A stretch of 64,000 nt of DNA from CBDHDN01 sp965261585 (GCA_965261585.1 CBDHDN010000046.1:62001-126000); one strand, 5' to 3'. Counted from the first letter of the stretch, positions 38,311 through 48,263 are shown. Made by a program: numbers and translations. The notes: generated by a model not told the origin, from the sequence alone.

Positions 38311-38733
38311 TCAGACCACCGTGGCGATGGGTCCCGCGAAAAACAGCCAGATCGCGTAGAGCGCGATCAGCGCGACGCTGACATAGGCGATGATCCCGCC
38401 GATGGCACGCCCTGGTGAAAGGCCGTCGCGCGTCGACAGAAGGCCCAGCGTGTGGAGCACGCGGCCGACGACGACCGCGATGCCGAAGACATGGACGGCC
38501 AAGACGGGCGCGCCGATCATCTCGATCAGCGCCAGCAGGATCAGCGTCAGCGGGATCCATTCCGCGAAGTTGCCGTGGGCGCGGACGCCACGGGCCAAGA
38601 CATCATCGTCGCCGGACCCGGTCATCGTCTTCGTGCTGCCGCGGCGAAAGGTCACCCGCGCGCCGAGATAGACGCCGATCAGACCGAGCAGACCGGCATA
38701 GAGCGCCGTGATAACGGGAGCGATCGCTGTCAT
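38311..38733 (-). CDS. MAPEG-family membrane protein
   Basis: A 140-residue integral membrane protein with four predicted helices (about 4-24, 55-80, 85-105, 115-137). The motif RVTFRRGST and HGNFAEWIPLTL match the MAPEG family (eicosanoid and glutathione metabolism relatives), whose bacterial members are poorly characterised. It stands alone upstream of the aminotransferase on the same strand. Confidence 0.82.
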   Translation of the reverse strand: MTAIAPVITALYAGLLGLIGVYLGARVTFRRGSTKTMTGSGDDDVLARGVRAHGNFAEWIPLTLILLALIEMIGAPVLAVHVFGIAVVVGRVLHTLGLLSTRDGLSPGRAIGGIIAYVSVALIALYAIWLFFAGPIATVV

Positions 38734-38869
38734 CGAAGTCCCCTCCGTTCGAGTCGCTGGCGTGGATTATACGCCGTGGAGCCGGCCGGACACCGGCCCT
38801 TATCGTCGGCTGGATGCCGCGCCATGCGAACCCTGGACTTCGCCGGCTGGTCGCGCTCTCCTTGCGGAT

Positions 38870-40585
38870 ATGGCCACGAACCCCGTGCACCGGCGCCTCG
38901 CCGCCATCCTCGCCGCCGACGTGGCGGGCTATTCGCGGCTGATGGGCGAGGACGAGGAAGGCACGTTGGCCGCGCTGACCGCCCATCGGGTCGAACTGAT
39001 CGAGCCCGCGATCGCCGAATACCGCGGCCGTCTCGTCAAGACCACGGGCGACGGCCTGCTCGCGGAATTCGCCCGCGCAGACGACGCCGTGCGTTGCGCC
39101 GCCGCCGTGCAGGCCGGCATGCAGGCGCGCAACACCGGCGTGCCGCTGGGCCGCCGCATCGTGTTTCGCGTCGGCATCAATGTGGGCGACGTGATCGTGC
39201 AGGACGACGACGTCTTCGGCGACGGCGTCAACGTCGCGGCGCGGCTGGAGGCGCTGGCCGTCCCCGGCGGCATCTCGGTCTCCGCCCGGGTCCATGCCGA
39301 GGTCGCCGGCAGGGTCGCCCGGGAGGTTGGTGTCGCGTTCACCGACTGCGGCGCGCACCATGTCAAGAACATCGCCCGGCCGATCACGGTGTTCCACTGG
39401 CATCCCGACCCGGCCGCCGCGGCCCGCCCGGCCATGGCGGCCGGCGACCGCAAGCCGACGCTCCAGCTCGCGCCGGTCGAGGCACTCGGCGGCGCCGAGC
39501 CGGCGCGGGTCCTGGCCGCCGGCATCGACGATGCGGTGGCGTCCGCGATGGCGAACCTGACGGGGCTCGCGATTGTCACCTCGGCCGAGGATGCGAATTA
39601 CGCGGCCACGGCGCGCCTGCAGATGGTCGGCGAACGCTTCCGCGCGACGGTGAAGCTGACTGATCGGCGAGCCCGTGAAGAGGTCTGGTCGGACCGTTTC
39701 GATGGCGACGCGAGCGACATCTTCACGACTCTCGACGACCTTGGCCTGCGGATTTCGACGACGCTGCGCTTCGAGATCGCCGAGCATGAGGCCGAGCGCT
39801 CGAAAGCCCGTCCGATCGACGAGTTGGGCACCCAGGAGCTCTTGAGTCAGGCCGGCGGTCTGTTGCTGACGCGCCGCCATGCGGCCTACGAGCGCGCGGC
39901 CGAGCTCATGGAGCGAGTGCTTGCGAGGGAGCCCGACAACTTCATGGCGCTCGCCATCCGGGCGTGGAGTGCGATGGCCGAAGTCGTCTGCGGCTACCGG
40001 GAGGTCGCGCCCGACGATGGCGCGCTGGCGCTCAAGCTGGCCCGCCGGGCCGTCGAGCTGAACGGGAGAAGCGATTTCGCCCACGTCGTTCTCGGCGACA
40101 TCCATCTCTTGTTCGAGCGCGACATCGAGGCCTGTATCCGCCAATCCAAGCGCAGCCTGGTGCTGAACCCGGCCTATCCCCTGGCCATGAACCAGTTGGG
40201 CCGGGCGTTGATCTACGCCGGCGACGCGGACGCCGGCCTTGCCCATCTGACGAAGGCCCTGGGGGCCAACCCGCGTTTCGCCGGCAGCCGCTGGTTCATG
40301 GCTGACGTCGCACTCGGCCATTTCGCGCGCGAGGCATACGCCGAGGCGATCGAATGGGCGCGGCGCGCCGACGGGGCGCAGCCGGACGTACCGGGTCCCC
40401 TCCTGATGCTCATCGCGGCGCTCTCCCATGGCGCAAAGACCGCGATGGCCGCTAAGGAGGCGTCGCGCCTCGTTTCGATCTGTCCCGATTTCCGCCTCGA
40501 CGACCTGTGGCGCTGGCCCTTCCGTGACGCCACACGTTGGCGGCACTTCGTTGCCGGTCTCGCCACCGCTGGCCTGCCGCGCTGA
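38870..40585 (+). CDS. Class III adenylate/guanylate cyclase with TPR-like C-terminus
   Basis: A 571-residue protein. Residues 8-175 are a class III cyclase domain: metal aspartate in ILAADVAGYSRLM, TTGDGLLAEF with the second aspartate, and FGDGVNVAARLEAL with the transition-state residues. A linker and a region resembling the TolB-like segment (VLAAGIDDAVASAM) are followed by TPR-type helices (from about 320). Such proteins make cAMP or cGMP in the cytosol. Start ATG 38870 (MATNPVHRRLAAILA) fits the family; the frame opens earlier. Confidence 0.88.
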   Translation: MATNPVHRRLAAILAADVAGYSRLMGEDEEGTLAALTAHRVELIEPAIAEYRGRLVKTTGDGLLAEFARADDAVRCAAAVQAGMQARNTGVPLGRRIVFRVGINVGDVIVQDDDVFGDGVNVAARLEALAVPGGISVSARVHAEVAGRVAREVGVAFTDCGAHHVKNIARPITVFHWHPDPAAAARPAMAAGDRKPTLQLAPVEALGGAEPARVLAAGIDDAVASAMANLTGLAIVTSAEDANYAATARLQMVGERFRATVKLTDRRAREEVWSDRFDGDASDIFTTLDDLGLRISTTLRFEIAEHEAERSKARPIDELGTQELLSQAGGLLLTRRHAAYERAAELMERVLAREPDNFMALAIRAWSAMAEVVCGYREVAPDDGALALKLARRAVELNGRSDFAHVVLGDIHLLFERDIEACIRQSKRSLVLNPAYPLAMNQLGRALIYAGDADAGLAHLTKALGANPRFAGSRWFMADVALGHFAREAYAEAIEWARRADGAQPDVPGPLLMLIAALSHGAKTAMAAKEASRLVSICPDFRLDDLWRWPFRDATRWRHFVAGLATAGLPR

Positions 40586-40605
40586 TTCGTCTGGGCGCGG
40601 CGCGC

Positions 40606-41742
40606 CTAGACGTAGCCGGGTCCGTCGATCAGCGGGAACGCGGCGAGGCGCGCCTCGTCGATCGCCACGCCGAGGCCCGGCCCGTCGGGTGGTCGTACGC
40701 AGCCGTCGTCGTCGACGCGGGCCTGCCAGTCGCAGAGCGCGTCGCGGAACGGATTGTGCCGCGAGATGTCGGCCTCGAAGTAGCCGGCGTTGTCGATGCT
40801 GCACAACAGGTGGAGGGTCGCCGCCACGTTCAGCCCGGTGACCGAGGTGTGCGGGTTGAGCGGCAGCCTCCAGGCCGACACCAGCGCGGCGATGCGCAGG
40901 CCCTCGGTGACGCCGCCGGTCTTCGACAAGTCGGGCTGGATGACCGTGACGCAGCAATCCTCCACGAGGCGGTGGAACTCAAAGCGGGTGTAGTGGTTCT
41001 CGCCGGCCGCGAGCGGCGTGCGGCCGAACGTGCGGGCCTCGCGATAGCGCCGATGGTCGTGCGGCGGGAACGGCTCCTCCAGCCAACCGACATCGGCCTC
41101 GTCGAGCGCCGGCATGACACGGCGCGCGTCGTCGAGCGAGTAGGCGGCGTTCGCGTCGGTCAGGATGTCGACGTCGCCGAGCGCCTTGCGGACCGCGGCG
41201 ACGCGGGCGATGTCGTCGCGCGGCGTGTCGCCAAGCCGCAGCTTGAGCGCGCGATAGCCGGTGGCGACGCTGGCTTCCGCTTCGGCCGCCAGCGCCGCGG
41301 GCGGCTGATAGCCGAGCGAGACGCCGCCGGCGTAGGCCGGCACGGGCCTGGACGCACCGCCCAGCAGGCGGTAGAGCGGCCAGCCCACCGCCTTGCCGCG
41401 GATGTCCCACAGCGCCATGTCGAGGCCGCTCATGGCGATGGCGCAGGCCGCGCCCATGCCGTGGCTCGCCAGCTGCATCCTGTAGATGCGGTCCCAGATG
41501 CCGACGACGTCGCATGCGTCCATGCCAAGGGCGAGCGACTTGAGCGTCGTGTTGGCGAACTGGGCGACGGCGCCCGGCGCTCGCCCGGCATGGGACTCGC
41601 CCCAGCCGACGATGCCCTCGTCCGTCTCGACCTTGACCAGCACCGCGTCGCGCTTGACCGCCCGCCCGATGCCGAGCGTGACCGCCTTGTCGTCGGGAAT
41701 GGGGAACGAGATCGGCGTGGCAACGATGTTCGCGATCTTCAT
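40606..41742 (-). CDS. Enolase-superfamily enzyme (mandelate racemase/muconate lactonising group)
   Basis: A 378-residue enolase-superfamily member. Proposed catalytic residues: K-x-R in YRALKLRLG, metal ligands D in ILTDANAAY, E in WLEEPFPP and E in LAAGENHY, and the C-terminal D/H pair in QPDLSKTGG and LNPHTSV. Substrate is unknown; sugar-acid dehydration or racemisation are typical. The start ATG 41742 (MKIANIVATP) is the conserved one. It lies downstream of the small SnoaL-like gene on the same strand. Confidence 0.88.
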   Translation of the reverse strand: MKIANIVATPISFPIPDDKAVTLGIGRAVKRDAVLVKVETDEGIVGWGESHAGRAPGAVAQFANTTLKSLALGMDACDVVGIWDRIYRMQLASHGMGAACAIAMSGLDMALWDIRGKAVGWPLYRLLGGASRPVPAYAGGVSLGYQPPAALAAEAEASVATGYRALKLRLGDTPRDDIARVAAVRKALGDVDILTDANAAYSLDDARRVMPALDEADVGWLEEPFPPHDHRRYREARTFGRTPLAAGENHYTRFEFHRLVEDCCVTVIQPDLSKTGGVTEGLRIAALVSAWRLPLNPHTSVTGLNVAATLHLLCSIDNAGYFEADISRHNPFRDALCDWQARVDDDGCVRPPDGPGLGVAIDEARLAAFPLIDGPGYV

Positions 41743-41779
41743 GGGATGGTTTCCGGCGGCGACCCTCGCTGCGAGCAGC

Positions 41780-42256
41780 CTATCGTCTGACGTCGGGCAT
41801 CGATAGATGCTCCTCGGCCGCCGGCACCGCCGTCTCGTGGATATGTAGCCAGGTGAACGGGCAGCTCGTGCCGCGGCGCTGCAGCAAGACTGTGGAGATA
41901 CGCGTGTTCTCAGAGGCCGAATTGCGCGCGCCGCGCTGCACCTCGGCATAGGTTGCGAGCACCAGGCCGTCCTGTTCCGAGGCGAAGCGGACCTGAACAT
42001 CGCGTATCGCGATCGCGAAGCGCGGGCTGGCGCCGTAGCCACGCTCGATCGCCGACAGCAGTTCTTCGCGGGTCAGGGCGTGGCCGGCGGGCTGGATATT
42101 GACCAGGCCGGGCGCCAGCCGGTCGGCCAGCGCGACGCGGAACCGCTCTGCCGATTCGGGGACCTCGCCTCGGAACCACGCGGCGATGAAACTGTGCGCC
42201 ACCTTGATCTCGGCCCGCACGTCGTGAATGGCGGCTGTTGCAGGGTGTTCGACCAT
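41780..42256 (-). CDS. SnoaL/NTF2-like small protein
   Basis: A 158-residue protein with features of the NTF2-like (SnoaL/DUF4440) fold: an N-terminal helix region AAWFRGEVPESAERF and a C-terminal TWLHIHETAVPAAE that closes the cone. Members bind small hydrophobic ligands or act as isomerases; no function can be given here. The start ATG 42256 (MVEHPATAAI) is inferred, since upstream codons lack homology. It sits between the S9 peptidase and the enolase-family gene. Confidence 0.7.
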   Translation of the reverse strand: MVEHPATAAIHDVRAEIKVAHSFIAAWFRGEVPESAERFRVALADRLAPGLVNIQPAGHALTREELLSAIERGYGASPRFAIAIRDVQVRFASEQDGLVLATYAEVQRGARNSASENTRISTVLLQRRGTSCPFTWLHIHETAVPAAEEHLSMPDVRR

Positions 42257-42326
42257 CGCGAAACTCCAGCAGATGCTCGGGTATCGGACCTGCGAACTCG
42301 ACTGGCGCCGGCGCCACCGCGAGCGG

Positions 42327-44261
42327 TCAACCCTCTGGCAAGTTGGCGATCTCGATGGGCACAAGCGACTCGGCCGGGGTGAAGCCGAAGACGCGGGCGT
42401 AGAACGTGAGCTCGGCTTCCAGCGCGCGCTTGACGTTCTCGGCCTTGCGGAAGCCGTGGCCCTCGCCGGCGAAGGCCACGTAGGCGACCGGCAGGCCCTT
42501 GGCCTTGAGCGCCGCGACCATGGTCTCGGCCTGGTTCGGCGGCACCACCTTGTCGTCGAGGCCTTGGAGAAAGATCACCGGGCAGTCGAGCCGCTCCGGG
42601 TAGTTGATCGGCGAGCGCCGGTGGTAGAGGTCGGCCGCCGCGGGCAGCGGGCCGATCAGGCGGTCGAGGTAGCGGCTCTCGAACTTGTGGGTCTCGCGCG
42701 CCAGCGCCATCAAATCGCCGATGCCGTAATGGCTGGCGCCGGCCGCGAACACGTCGCGGAACGTGAGGGCGGCCAGCGTCGTGTAGCCGCCGGCGCTGCC
42801 GCCGCGGATCGCCAGGCGGGCCCGGTCGGCCAGCCCCTGCTCCGCCAGGTAGAGGGCGCCGGCGACGCAATCGTCGACGTCGGCCTCGCCCCAGGCGCCG
42901 TACAGCGCCTCGCGATAGGTCCGCCCATAGCCCGTGCTGCCGCGGTAGTTCACGTCGAGCACGGCGAAGCCGCGGCTCGTCCAGTACTGAACCGACAGGC
43001 TGAAGGCGGCGCTTGTCGCGCCGGTCGGCCCGCCATGCCCGCGCACCATCAGCGGCGGCGCCGCGCCTTCGGGCCCCGCGGTGTCGCGGCTGGCCGGCGG
43101 ATAGTAGAACGCGTGGGCCGTGGCGCCGCCGGTCGTCGGGAACGCCACGGGCTGAGGCGTCGACAGAGTGCCGGGGTCCAACGCGACCGTGGTCGAACGC
43201 TTGAGCTCCTGCGTCCCGCCGCTGGCCAGATCCAGCATCACCACGGCCGACGGTCGCGCGGCCGCCGCGCCGATGAACAGCGCCCGGTCGCCGCAGACCG
43301 TGATCCCGCCGATGTCGGTGTAGGGCGTCGCCAGCGGCGCCATGCGGCCGTCTTCGATGACGCCGAGGTGCCACAGCCCGTCCGCCGTGTACGCCGCAAC
43401 GATGCGCCCATCACCGGCGAAGCCGTAGGTCGACATGCCGAACACCCACTGCGGCAGGCCGAACTCGGCTTCCATCGGGCACAGGCTCGCGGTTTCGCCG
43501 GCGCGATAGAGGGTCCACCAGCCGTCGTCGCGGTCCGACACGTAGTACAGCTGGCCGTCCGGCGACCAGGCCGGCTGGAAGACCGACTCGGCCGCGCCGC
43601 CGGCAACCTGTTCCGCCGCGCTCGGCCAGCCGTCGGCTTCGAGCTCGGCAAGCCACAGCGTGGTGCCGTCCCACGGCATGTTCGGGTGGTCCCAGCTGAG
43701 CCAGGCGAGCCGCTGCCCGTCCGGGTCCAGCCGCGGGCTAGCGAAGAAGTCGTGGCCGTCGACCAGGACCTCGGCGACCAGGGCCTCGGCGGCCGCCAGC
43801 GGCACCGCGACGAGCGTGTTCACTGGCTCGCCCCCGCCGCCATGATCCTCGCGCACGCAGATCAGCCGGTCGCGCGCCTCGTCGACGACGATGTCGGCAT
43901 AGCGCCACGGCCCGTCCGCACTCAGCGCCTCCGGCGCCGCCCCGGGCCGCTGCCGGTACAGGCGTTGGTCGGCGAAGTTCACGAAATAGACGACGCCCGC
44001 GGAGACCGTGAACGCGCCGCCGCCATACTCATGGGCGCGGCTGCGCACATTGAACGGCGGTGGCGTGACGTCGGCAACGGCGCCGTCCGCATCCCGACGC
44101 ACCAGGACGACACGGCCGCCCTCTGCGGGGCGTGCCTCGGTCCAGTAGACGTCGCCGCCGTCGCAGGCGACCGCGCCGAGGCCGATCGTCTCGCCGACGA
44201 TCAACTCGGTGGTGATCGGCGAGCGCCAGCTGCCGAACGGCGCCACGGTCGGCTGTGGCAC
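42327..44261 (-). CDS. S9-family serine peptidase (acylaminoacyl-peptidase/DPP-like)
   Basis: A 644-residue prolyl-oligopeptidase family enzyme: an N-terminal beta-propeller (residues 1-380) and a C-terminal alpha/beta hydrolase. The catalytic triad is Ser in GGSAGGYTTL, Asp in LQGLDDKVVPP and His in FAGEGHGFR. No signal peptide is visible, so it is probably cytosolic. It removes dipeptides or acylated residues from peptide ends. It follows the FAH gene by two nt, so it is in the same operon as the tyrosine catabolic genes. Confidence 0.93.
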   Translation of the reverse strand: MPQPTVAPFGSWRSPITTELIVGETIGLGAVACDGGDVYWTEARPAEGGRVVLVRRDADGAVADVTPPPFNVRSRAHEYGGGAFTVSAGVVYFVNFADQRLYRQRPGAAPEALSADGPWRYADIVVDEARDRLICVREDHGGGGEPVNTLVAVPLAAAEALVAEVLVDGHDFFASPRLDPDGQRLAWLSWDHPNMPWDGTTLWLAELEADGWPSAAEQVAGGAAESVFQPAWSPDGQLYYVSDRDDGWWTLYRAGETASLCPMEAEFGLPQWVFGMSTYGFAGDGRIVAAYTADGLWHLGVIEDGRMAPLATPYTDIGGITVCGDRALFIGAAAARPSAVVMLDLASGGTQELKRSTTVALDPGTLSTPQPVAFPTTGGATAHAFYYPPASRDTAGPEGAAPPLMVRGHGGPTGATSAAFSLSVQYWTSRGFAVLDVNYRGSTGYGRTYREALYGAWGEADVDDCVAGALYLAEQGLADRARLAIRGGSAGGYTTLAALTFRDVFAAGASHYGIGDLMALARETHKFESRYLDRLIGPLPAAADLYHRRSPINYPERLDCPVIFLQGLDDKVVPPNQAETMVAALKAKGLPVAYVAFAGEGHGFRKAENVKRALEAELTFYARVFGFTPAESLVPIEIANLPEG

Positions 44262-44263
44262 GG

Positions 44264-45250
44264 CTACGGCCCGTCGTAGGCGACGACGGTCTGCTCGATG
44301 GCGCCGAAGATCGTAGCCCCGGCGGCGTCCAGCATCTCGATGCGGACGCGGTCGCCGAAGCGCATGAACGGCGTGCGCGGCTTGCCGTCGTCCAGGGTCT
44401 CGATCGTGCGGATCTCGGCCAGGCAGCAGACGCCCGTGGCGCGGTCCTTGTTCGAGACCGTGCCTGAGCCGACGATTGTGCCGGCGGCCAGCGGCCGCGT
44501 CTGCGCCGCGTGGGCGATCAGCCGGGGGAAGTCGAAGTTCATGTCCATCCCTGCGTTAGGCCGGCCGAGCAAGGCGTCGTTGAGGTGCACGATCAATGGC
44601 AGGTTCACCTTGCCGCCGTCCCAGGCCGGGCCCAGCTCGTCGGGCGTCACCGCGACGGGCGAGAAGGCGGAGCGCGGCTTGCCGGCCAGGAAGCCGAAGC
44701 CCTTGGCCAGCTCGGCCGGGATCAGGCCGCGCAGCGAGACGTCGTTGACCAGCATCACGAGCCTGATGTGTGCGCCCGCGTCGGCCGGCGCGATACCCAT
44801 CGGCACGTCGTCCAGGACGACCGTGACCTCGGCCTCCATGTCGATGCCGAAGGCCTCGTCGGCCACCGCGATGTCGTCATGGGGGCCCAGGAAGCCGTCG
44901 CTCACGGCCTGGTACATCAGCGGATCTTCCAGGAAGCTGGGCGGCATCTCGGCACCGCGAGCGCGGCGCACCAGTTCGACATGGTTCAAGTAAGCGCTGC
45001 CGTCTAGGAATTGGTAGGCGCGCGGCAGTGGCGATTCCAGGTGGCGCGGGTCGACCACCTCGGCGGCGGCGACGCCGTCGTTGAGGTGGGCGTAGCGCTC
45101 GTCCAGCAGCGGCGCGGCATGGTCCCACGACTCGAGTGCGGTCTGCATCGTCGGCGCGATGCCGGTGGCCGGGACCATGCGGCTGAGGTCGCGCGAGACG
45201 ATGTGCAATACGCCGTCGCGGCTGCCGTCGCGGTGGGTCGCGAGCTTCAT
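44264..45250 (-). CDS. Fumarylacetoacetate hydrolase-family protein
   Basis: A 328-residue FAH-fold enzyme starting MKLATHRDGSRDGVLHIV. Metal ligands are suggested by FGIDMEAEVTVVLDD and the lysine/glycine-rich GTIVGSGTVSNKD. In the context of hmgA and hppD it most likely hydrolyses fumarylacetoacetate, the last step of tyrosine breakdown. Its ATG lies one nt past the hmgA stop as restored after frameshift correction, so the two were translationally linked in the ancestral operon. Confidence 0.88.
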   Translation of the reverse strand: MKLATHRDGSRDGVLHIVSRDLSRMVPATGIAPTMQTALESWDHAAPLLDERYAHLNDGVAAAEVVDPRHLESPLPRAYQFLDGSAYLNHVELVRRARGAEMPPSFLEDPLMYQAVSDGFLGPHDDIAVADEAFGIDMEAEVTVVLDDVPMGIAPADAGAHIRLVMLVNDVSLRGLIPAELAKGFGFLAGKPRSAFSPVAVTPDELGPAWDGGKVNLPLIVHLNDALLGRPNAGMDMNFDFPRLIAHAAQTRPLAAGTIVGSGTVSNKDRATGVCCLAEIRTIETLDDGKPRTPFMRFGDRVRIEMLDAAGATIFGAIEQTVVAYDGP

Positions 45251-45251
45251 G

Positions 45252-46401
45252 CTATTCGGCCGCCGCGGGCTTCTCGGCCGGCGTTCGCCAGGAGTTGACG
45301 TAGTCCGTGTTCTCCACACCGGCCGGCAGAGCGCCGATCTCCAGCGCGTCGCGCGTGTCGATCATCACCGCGACCTCGTCGGTCTCGCGTTTCTTCGGCG
45401 CGAAGGCGTTGGCCAGCGCCTTGGGGGTGCGGCCCGTGGGTAAAGCCGCAGGGGTGGAACGTGACCATGCCGGCCTCGATGTTGTCGCGGCTGAAGAAGT
45501 CGCCGCGATGATAGAAGATGACCTCGTCGAAGTCGTCGTTGTTGTGAAAGAACGGCACCTTCAAGGCGCCGGGGTCGGTCTCGAAGGGCCGCGGCACGAA
45601 CGTGCAGACGACGAAGCGGCGCGACAGGAACGTCGTGTGCGCCGATGGCGGCAGGTGCGCGCGGTGGCTCATCAGCGGCCGGATGTCGCGCCAATTCAGC
45701 CGCACCGGCACCAAATCACCGTGCCAGCCGACGGCGTCCAGCGGATTGAATGGATAACTCACGGCAGAGACGGCGTCGCGCCGCTTGATCTCGACCTGCC
45801 AGGCCGCCTCGCCCTGCTGGGCGCGGAACGCGTCGTCGATCGCCGGCGTGACCAGCACCGCCGGGTCGAAGATCGCATGGCGGCCGACGACACCCTTCTC
45901 CGGCAGCATGTAGCTGTCGTTTGTCGCTTCGATGAGCAGCAGCGACGCCGGACCGTCGAACTCCGTGCGCCACATGGTGCCGCGCGGCAGCATGACATAG
46001 TCACCGTCGCGCAGTTCCATATGGCCGTAGTCGCAGAACAGCTGGCCGGCGCCGTCGTGCACGAACAACAGCTCGTCGCCGTCGCCGTTGCGGGCCAGCC
46101 GCGACATGGCGCCGCGTGTGCGCCAGAAGCGCAGCTTGGCGTGGGCGTTGGCCAGCACCGTCGTCGCCTGCCATGGCGAGTCCTGAGCCTGATCCAGGCG
46201 GTTGAGGTCGAACGCCCGCGGCCGCAGCGGGCCGTCCCAGTCGCTCCAACCGGTCGGCGGGTGGGCGTGATACATCATCGTCGCCGGGCCGAAGAAGCCC
46301 TCCTTGCCGAGCTCGCGCTCGTAGGTGCCCGGCGGCAGGTCGGCGTGGGCCTGGCGTGAGGCCTGGCCTTCGACCTTGGAGAGCGAGATGTAGTGCCTCA
46401 T
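45252..46401 (-). pseudogene. hmgA: Homogentisate 1,2-dioxygenase with a +1 frameshift
   Basis: Homogentisate dioxygenase: MRHYISLSKVEGQASRQAHA to GFTHGPHP is normal and includes iron-ligand regions. A G run on the plus strand (45423-45427, five where four are expected) then shifts frame; deleting one base restores KALANAFAPKKRETDEVAVM and a C-terminus ending EKPAAAE at 45252 (382 residues). As written, 56 native residues are replaced by an Arg-rich tail. Either a sequencing error or a real mutation; the enzyme opens the homogentisate ring. Confidence 0.87.
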
Positions 46402-46435
46402 GGCCGTGCTCCCTTAGGCGACAAGCGTCGGCCCT

Positions 46436-46533
46436 CGTGCTTCGACAAACTCAGCATGAGGGCCTCATCCGAAATCGTCCGAGGCTCGCCGCGTTGTCAC
46501 AGCCTCACCCTGAGCCCGTCGAAGGGTGAGGCC
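46436..46533. repeat. REP-like inverted pair between hmgA and hppD
   Basis: CTTCGACAAACTCAGCATGA (from 46440) and, inverted, CCTCACCCTGAGCCCGTCGA (from 46503) form the two arms of a REPIN-like doublet. These closely resemble the TTCGACAAGCTCAG-type repeats dispersed in many proteobacterial genomes. Folding would give a large hairpin within the operon. Confidence 0.8.
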
Positions 46534-46559
46534 CGCACTCCCGTCCCAGACCCCGAACA

Positions 46560-47660
46560 CTAGGCTTCCAACACGCCGCGGCGGATCTGGTCTTCCTCCA
46601 TCGCCTCGAACAGCGCCTTGAAGTTGCCTTCACCGAAGCCCTCGTTGCCCTTGCGCTGAATGATTTCGAAGAAGATCGGGCCAATCACGCCTCGGTGAAG
46701 ATCTGCAGCAGCAGGCCCTGGCCCTCGGTCGGCGCACCGTCGACCAGGATATGGTTGCGGCGCAGCCGGTCGAGGTCCTCGCCGTGGCCGGGCACGCGGT
46801 CCTCCGATGGCGTCGAAGTAGGCGCCGGGCGTGTCGAGAAAGCTGACACCGCGCGGCTGCATCGCCTCGACGGTGGCGTAGATGTCGCGCGCGCCCAGGG
46901 CGACGTGCTGGATGCCTTCGCCTTTGTACAGCTCCAGATATTCTGCGATCTGGCTCTTGTCGTCGGCCGACGCGTTGATCGGAATGCGGATCTTGCCGCA
47001 CGGGCTGGTCATCGCCTTGCTGCGCAGGCCGGTGACCTTGCCCTCGATGTCGAAATAGCGGATCTCCCTGAAGTTGAAGAGCCCGCTCATAGAACCCCGC
47101 CACTCCGCCATGTTGCCGGTGGCGACGTTGTGGGTCAGATGGTCGATGTAGTCGAGGCCCAGTCCGCGCGGGTGCTGGTCGACACCGGGGATCGGCAAGA
47201 AATCGACATCGTAGATCGAGCCGCGCTCGCCGTAGCGGTCGACCAGGTAGAGCCGGCTGGCGCCGATGCCCTCGATCGCCGGGATGTTCAGCTCCATCGG
47301 CCCGACGTCGCCGGTGAGCTTCTCGGCGCCGCGCTGGATGGCCAGCTCCATTGCCTCGCCGGCATCCTTGACCCGGAACGCCATGGCGCAGGCGCTCGGA
47401 CCGTGCGCGCGGGCGAAATCGGCCGCGAAGCGATAGGGGTCCTCGTTGAGGATGAAGTTGACGTCGCCCTGACGGTAGAGCGTGACGTTCTTCGATCGGT
47501 GGCGTGCCACGGCGACGAAGCCCATCGCTTCGAACAGGGCCTTCAGTGTCTCCGGCTCCGGCGACACGAACTCGACGAACTCGAAGCCGTCGGTGCCCAG
47601 CGGGTTCTCCCACAGCGACGGTGGCGCTGCGGCAGTCTTCGTGGCGGTGGCGGTCGACAT
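46560..47660 (-). pseudogene. hppD: 4-hydroxyphenylpyruvate dioxygenase with two compensating frameshifts
   Basis: A 366-codon HPPD (residues 1-280 and the end EIIQRKGNEGFGEGNFKALF are normal; Fe ligands in DHLTHNV, QHVALGA and FFEII). Between about 46804 and 46690 the frame is wrong: an extra G on the minus strand (ATCGGAGGAC for ATCGAGGAC) and then a missing C before GTGATTGG. Corrected, the segment reads EDRVPGHGEDLDRLRRNHIL and QIFTEA, the family sequence. About 38 residues near the active site are garbled. It converts hydroxyphenylpyruvate to homogentisate. Confidence 0.87.
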
Positions 47661-47734
47661 GCAAGATCCTCCAGCGCGGGTGGGGGCGAGGGCCGGGGTG
47701 GGGCACCCTTGACCTCGGCGCGTTGAGTGACAAT

Positions 47735-47754
47735 TTAGTTTCGTAGGAAACTAA
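47735..47754. promoter_or_regulatory. MarR-type operator in the hppD-marR divergent region
   Basis: Perfect inverted repeat TTAGTTTC-GTAG-GAAACTAA (8-bp arms, 4-nt spacer). It lies 7 nt before the AGGA ribosome site of the marR gene and about 75 nt upstream of hppD. Location and form fit an autoregulating MarR-family repressor of tyrosine catabolism. Confidence 0.75.
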
Positions 47755-47771
47755 TTCAATAGGAAATCGTC

Positions 47772-48244
47772 TTGCCGAATCGCGACCGCGCCGCCCAGCC
47801 CCTGGTGCTGGAGCATTTCGTCCCTTACCGCCTGTCGGTGCTGGCCAACACCGTCAGCCGGACGATCGCGCGCGAGTATCAGGCGCGGTTCGGCCTTTCG
47901 ATCCCGGAGTGGCGGATCATGGCAGTGCTCGGCCGCTACGCGCCGCTGGCCGCCAGCGGTGTCTGCGAGCGCACGGCGATGCATAAGGTGCGGGTCAGCC
48001 GCGCCGTGTCGCGGCTGCTTGTCCTCGGCCTGATCGAACGTAAGGCCGATCCCACCGATGGCCGCCGCGGTCTACTGCGCCACAGCCGCGCCGGCGCCGC
48101 GATCTACCGCAAGATCGCACCGCTGGCGCTGCGCGCGAGCACGACCTGTTGTCGGCCCTGACAGCGGCCGAGCAGGACCAGCTCGACGCCCTGCTCGGCA
48201 AGCTGCAGACCCGCGCCGCGGCGATCGCGGCGGCGCACGACTAG
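47772..48244 (+). pseudogene. MarR-family regulator with a 2-nt insertion
   Basis: A winged-helix MarR protein starting at TTG 47772 (AGGA seven nt before). The DNA-binding region is SIPEWRIMAVLGRYAPLAAS to VSRAVSRLLVLGLIERK, with wing DPTDGRRGLL. At about 48133-48138 an extra GC in a GCGCGC run shifts frame, giving an early stop at 48161; removing it restores REHDLLSALTAAEQDQLDAL and a stop at 48244 (156 residues). As written, the dimerising C-terminal helix is lost. Predicted repressor of hppD/hmgA, as in HpdR/HmgR-type control. Confidence 0.83.
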
Positions 48245-48263
48245 TGTTGGGACACAGGCGCGC

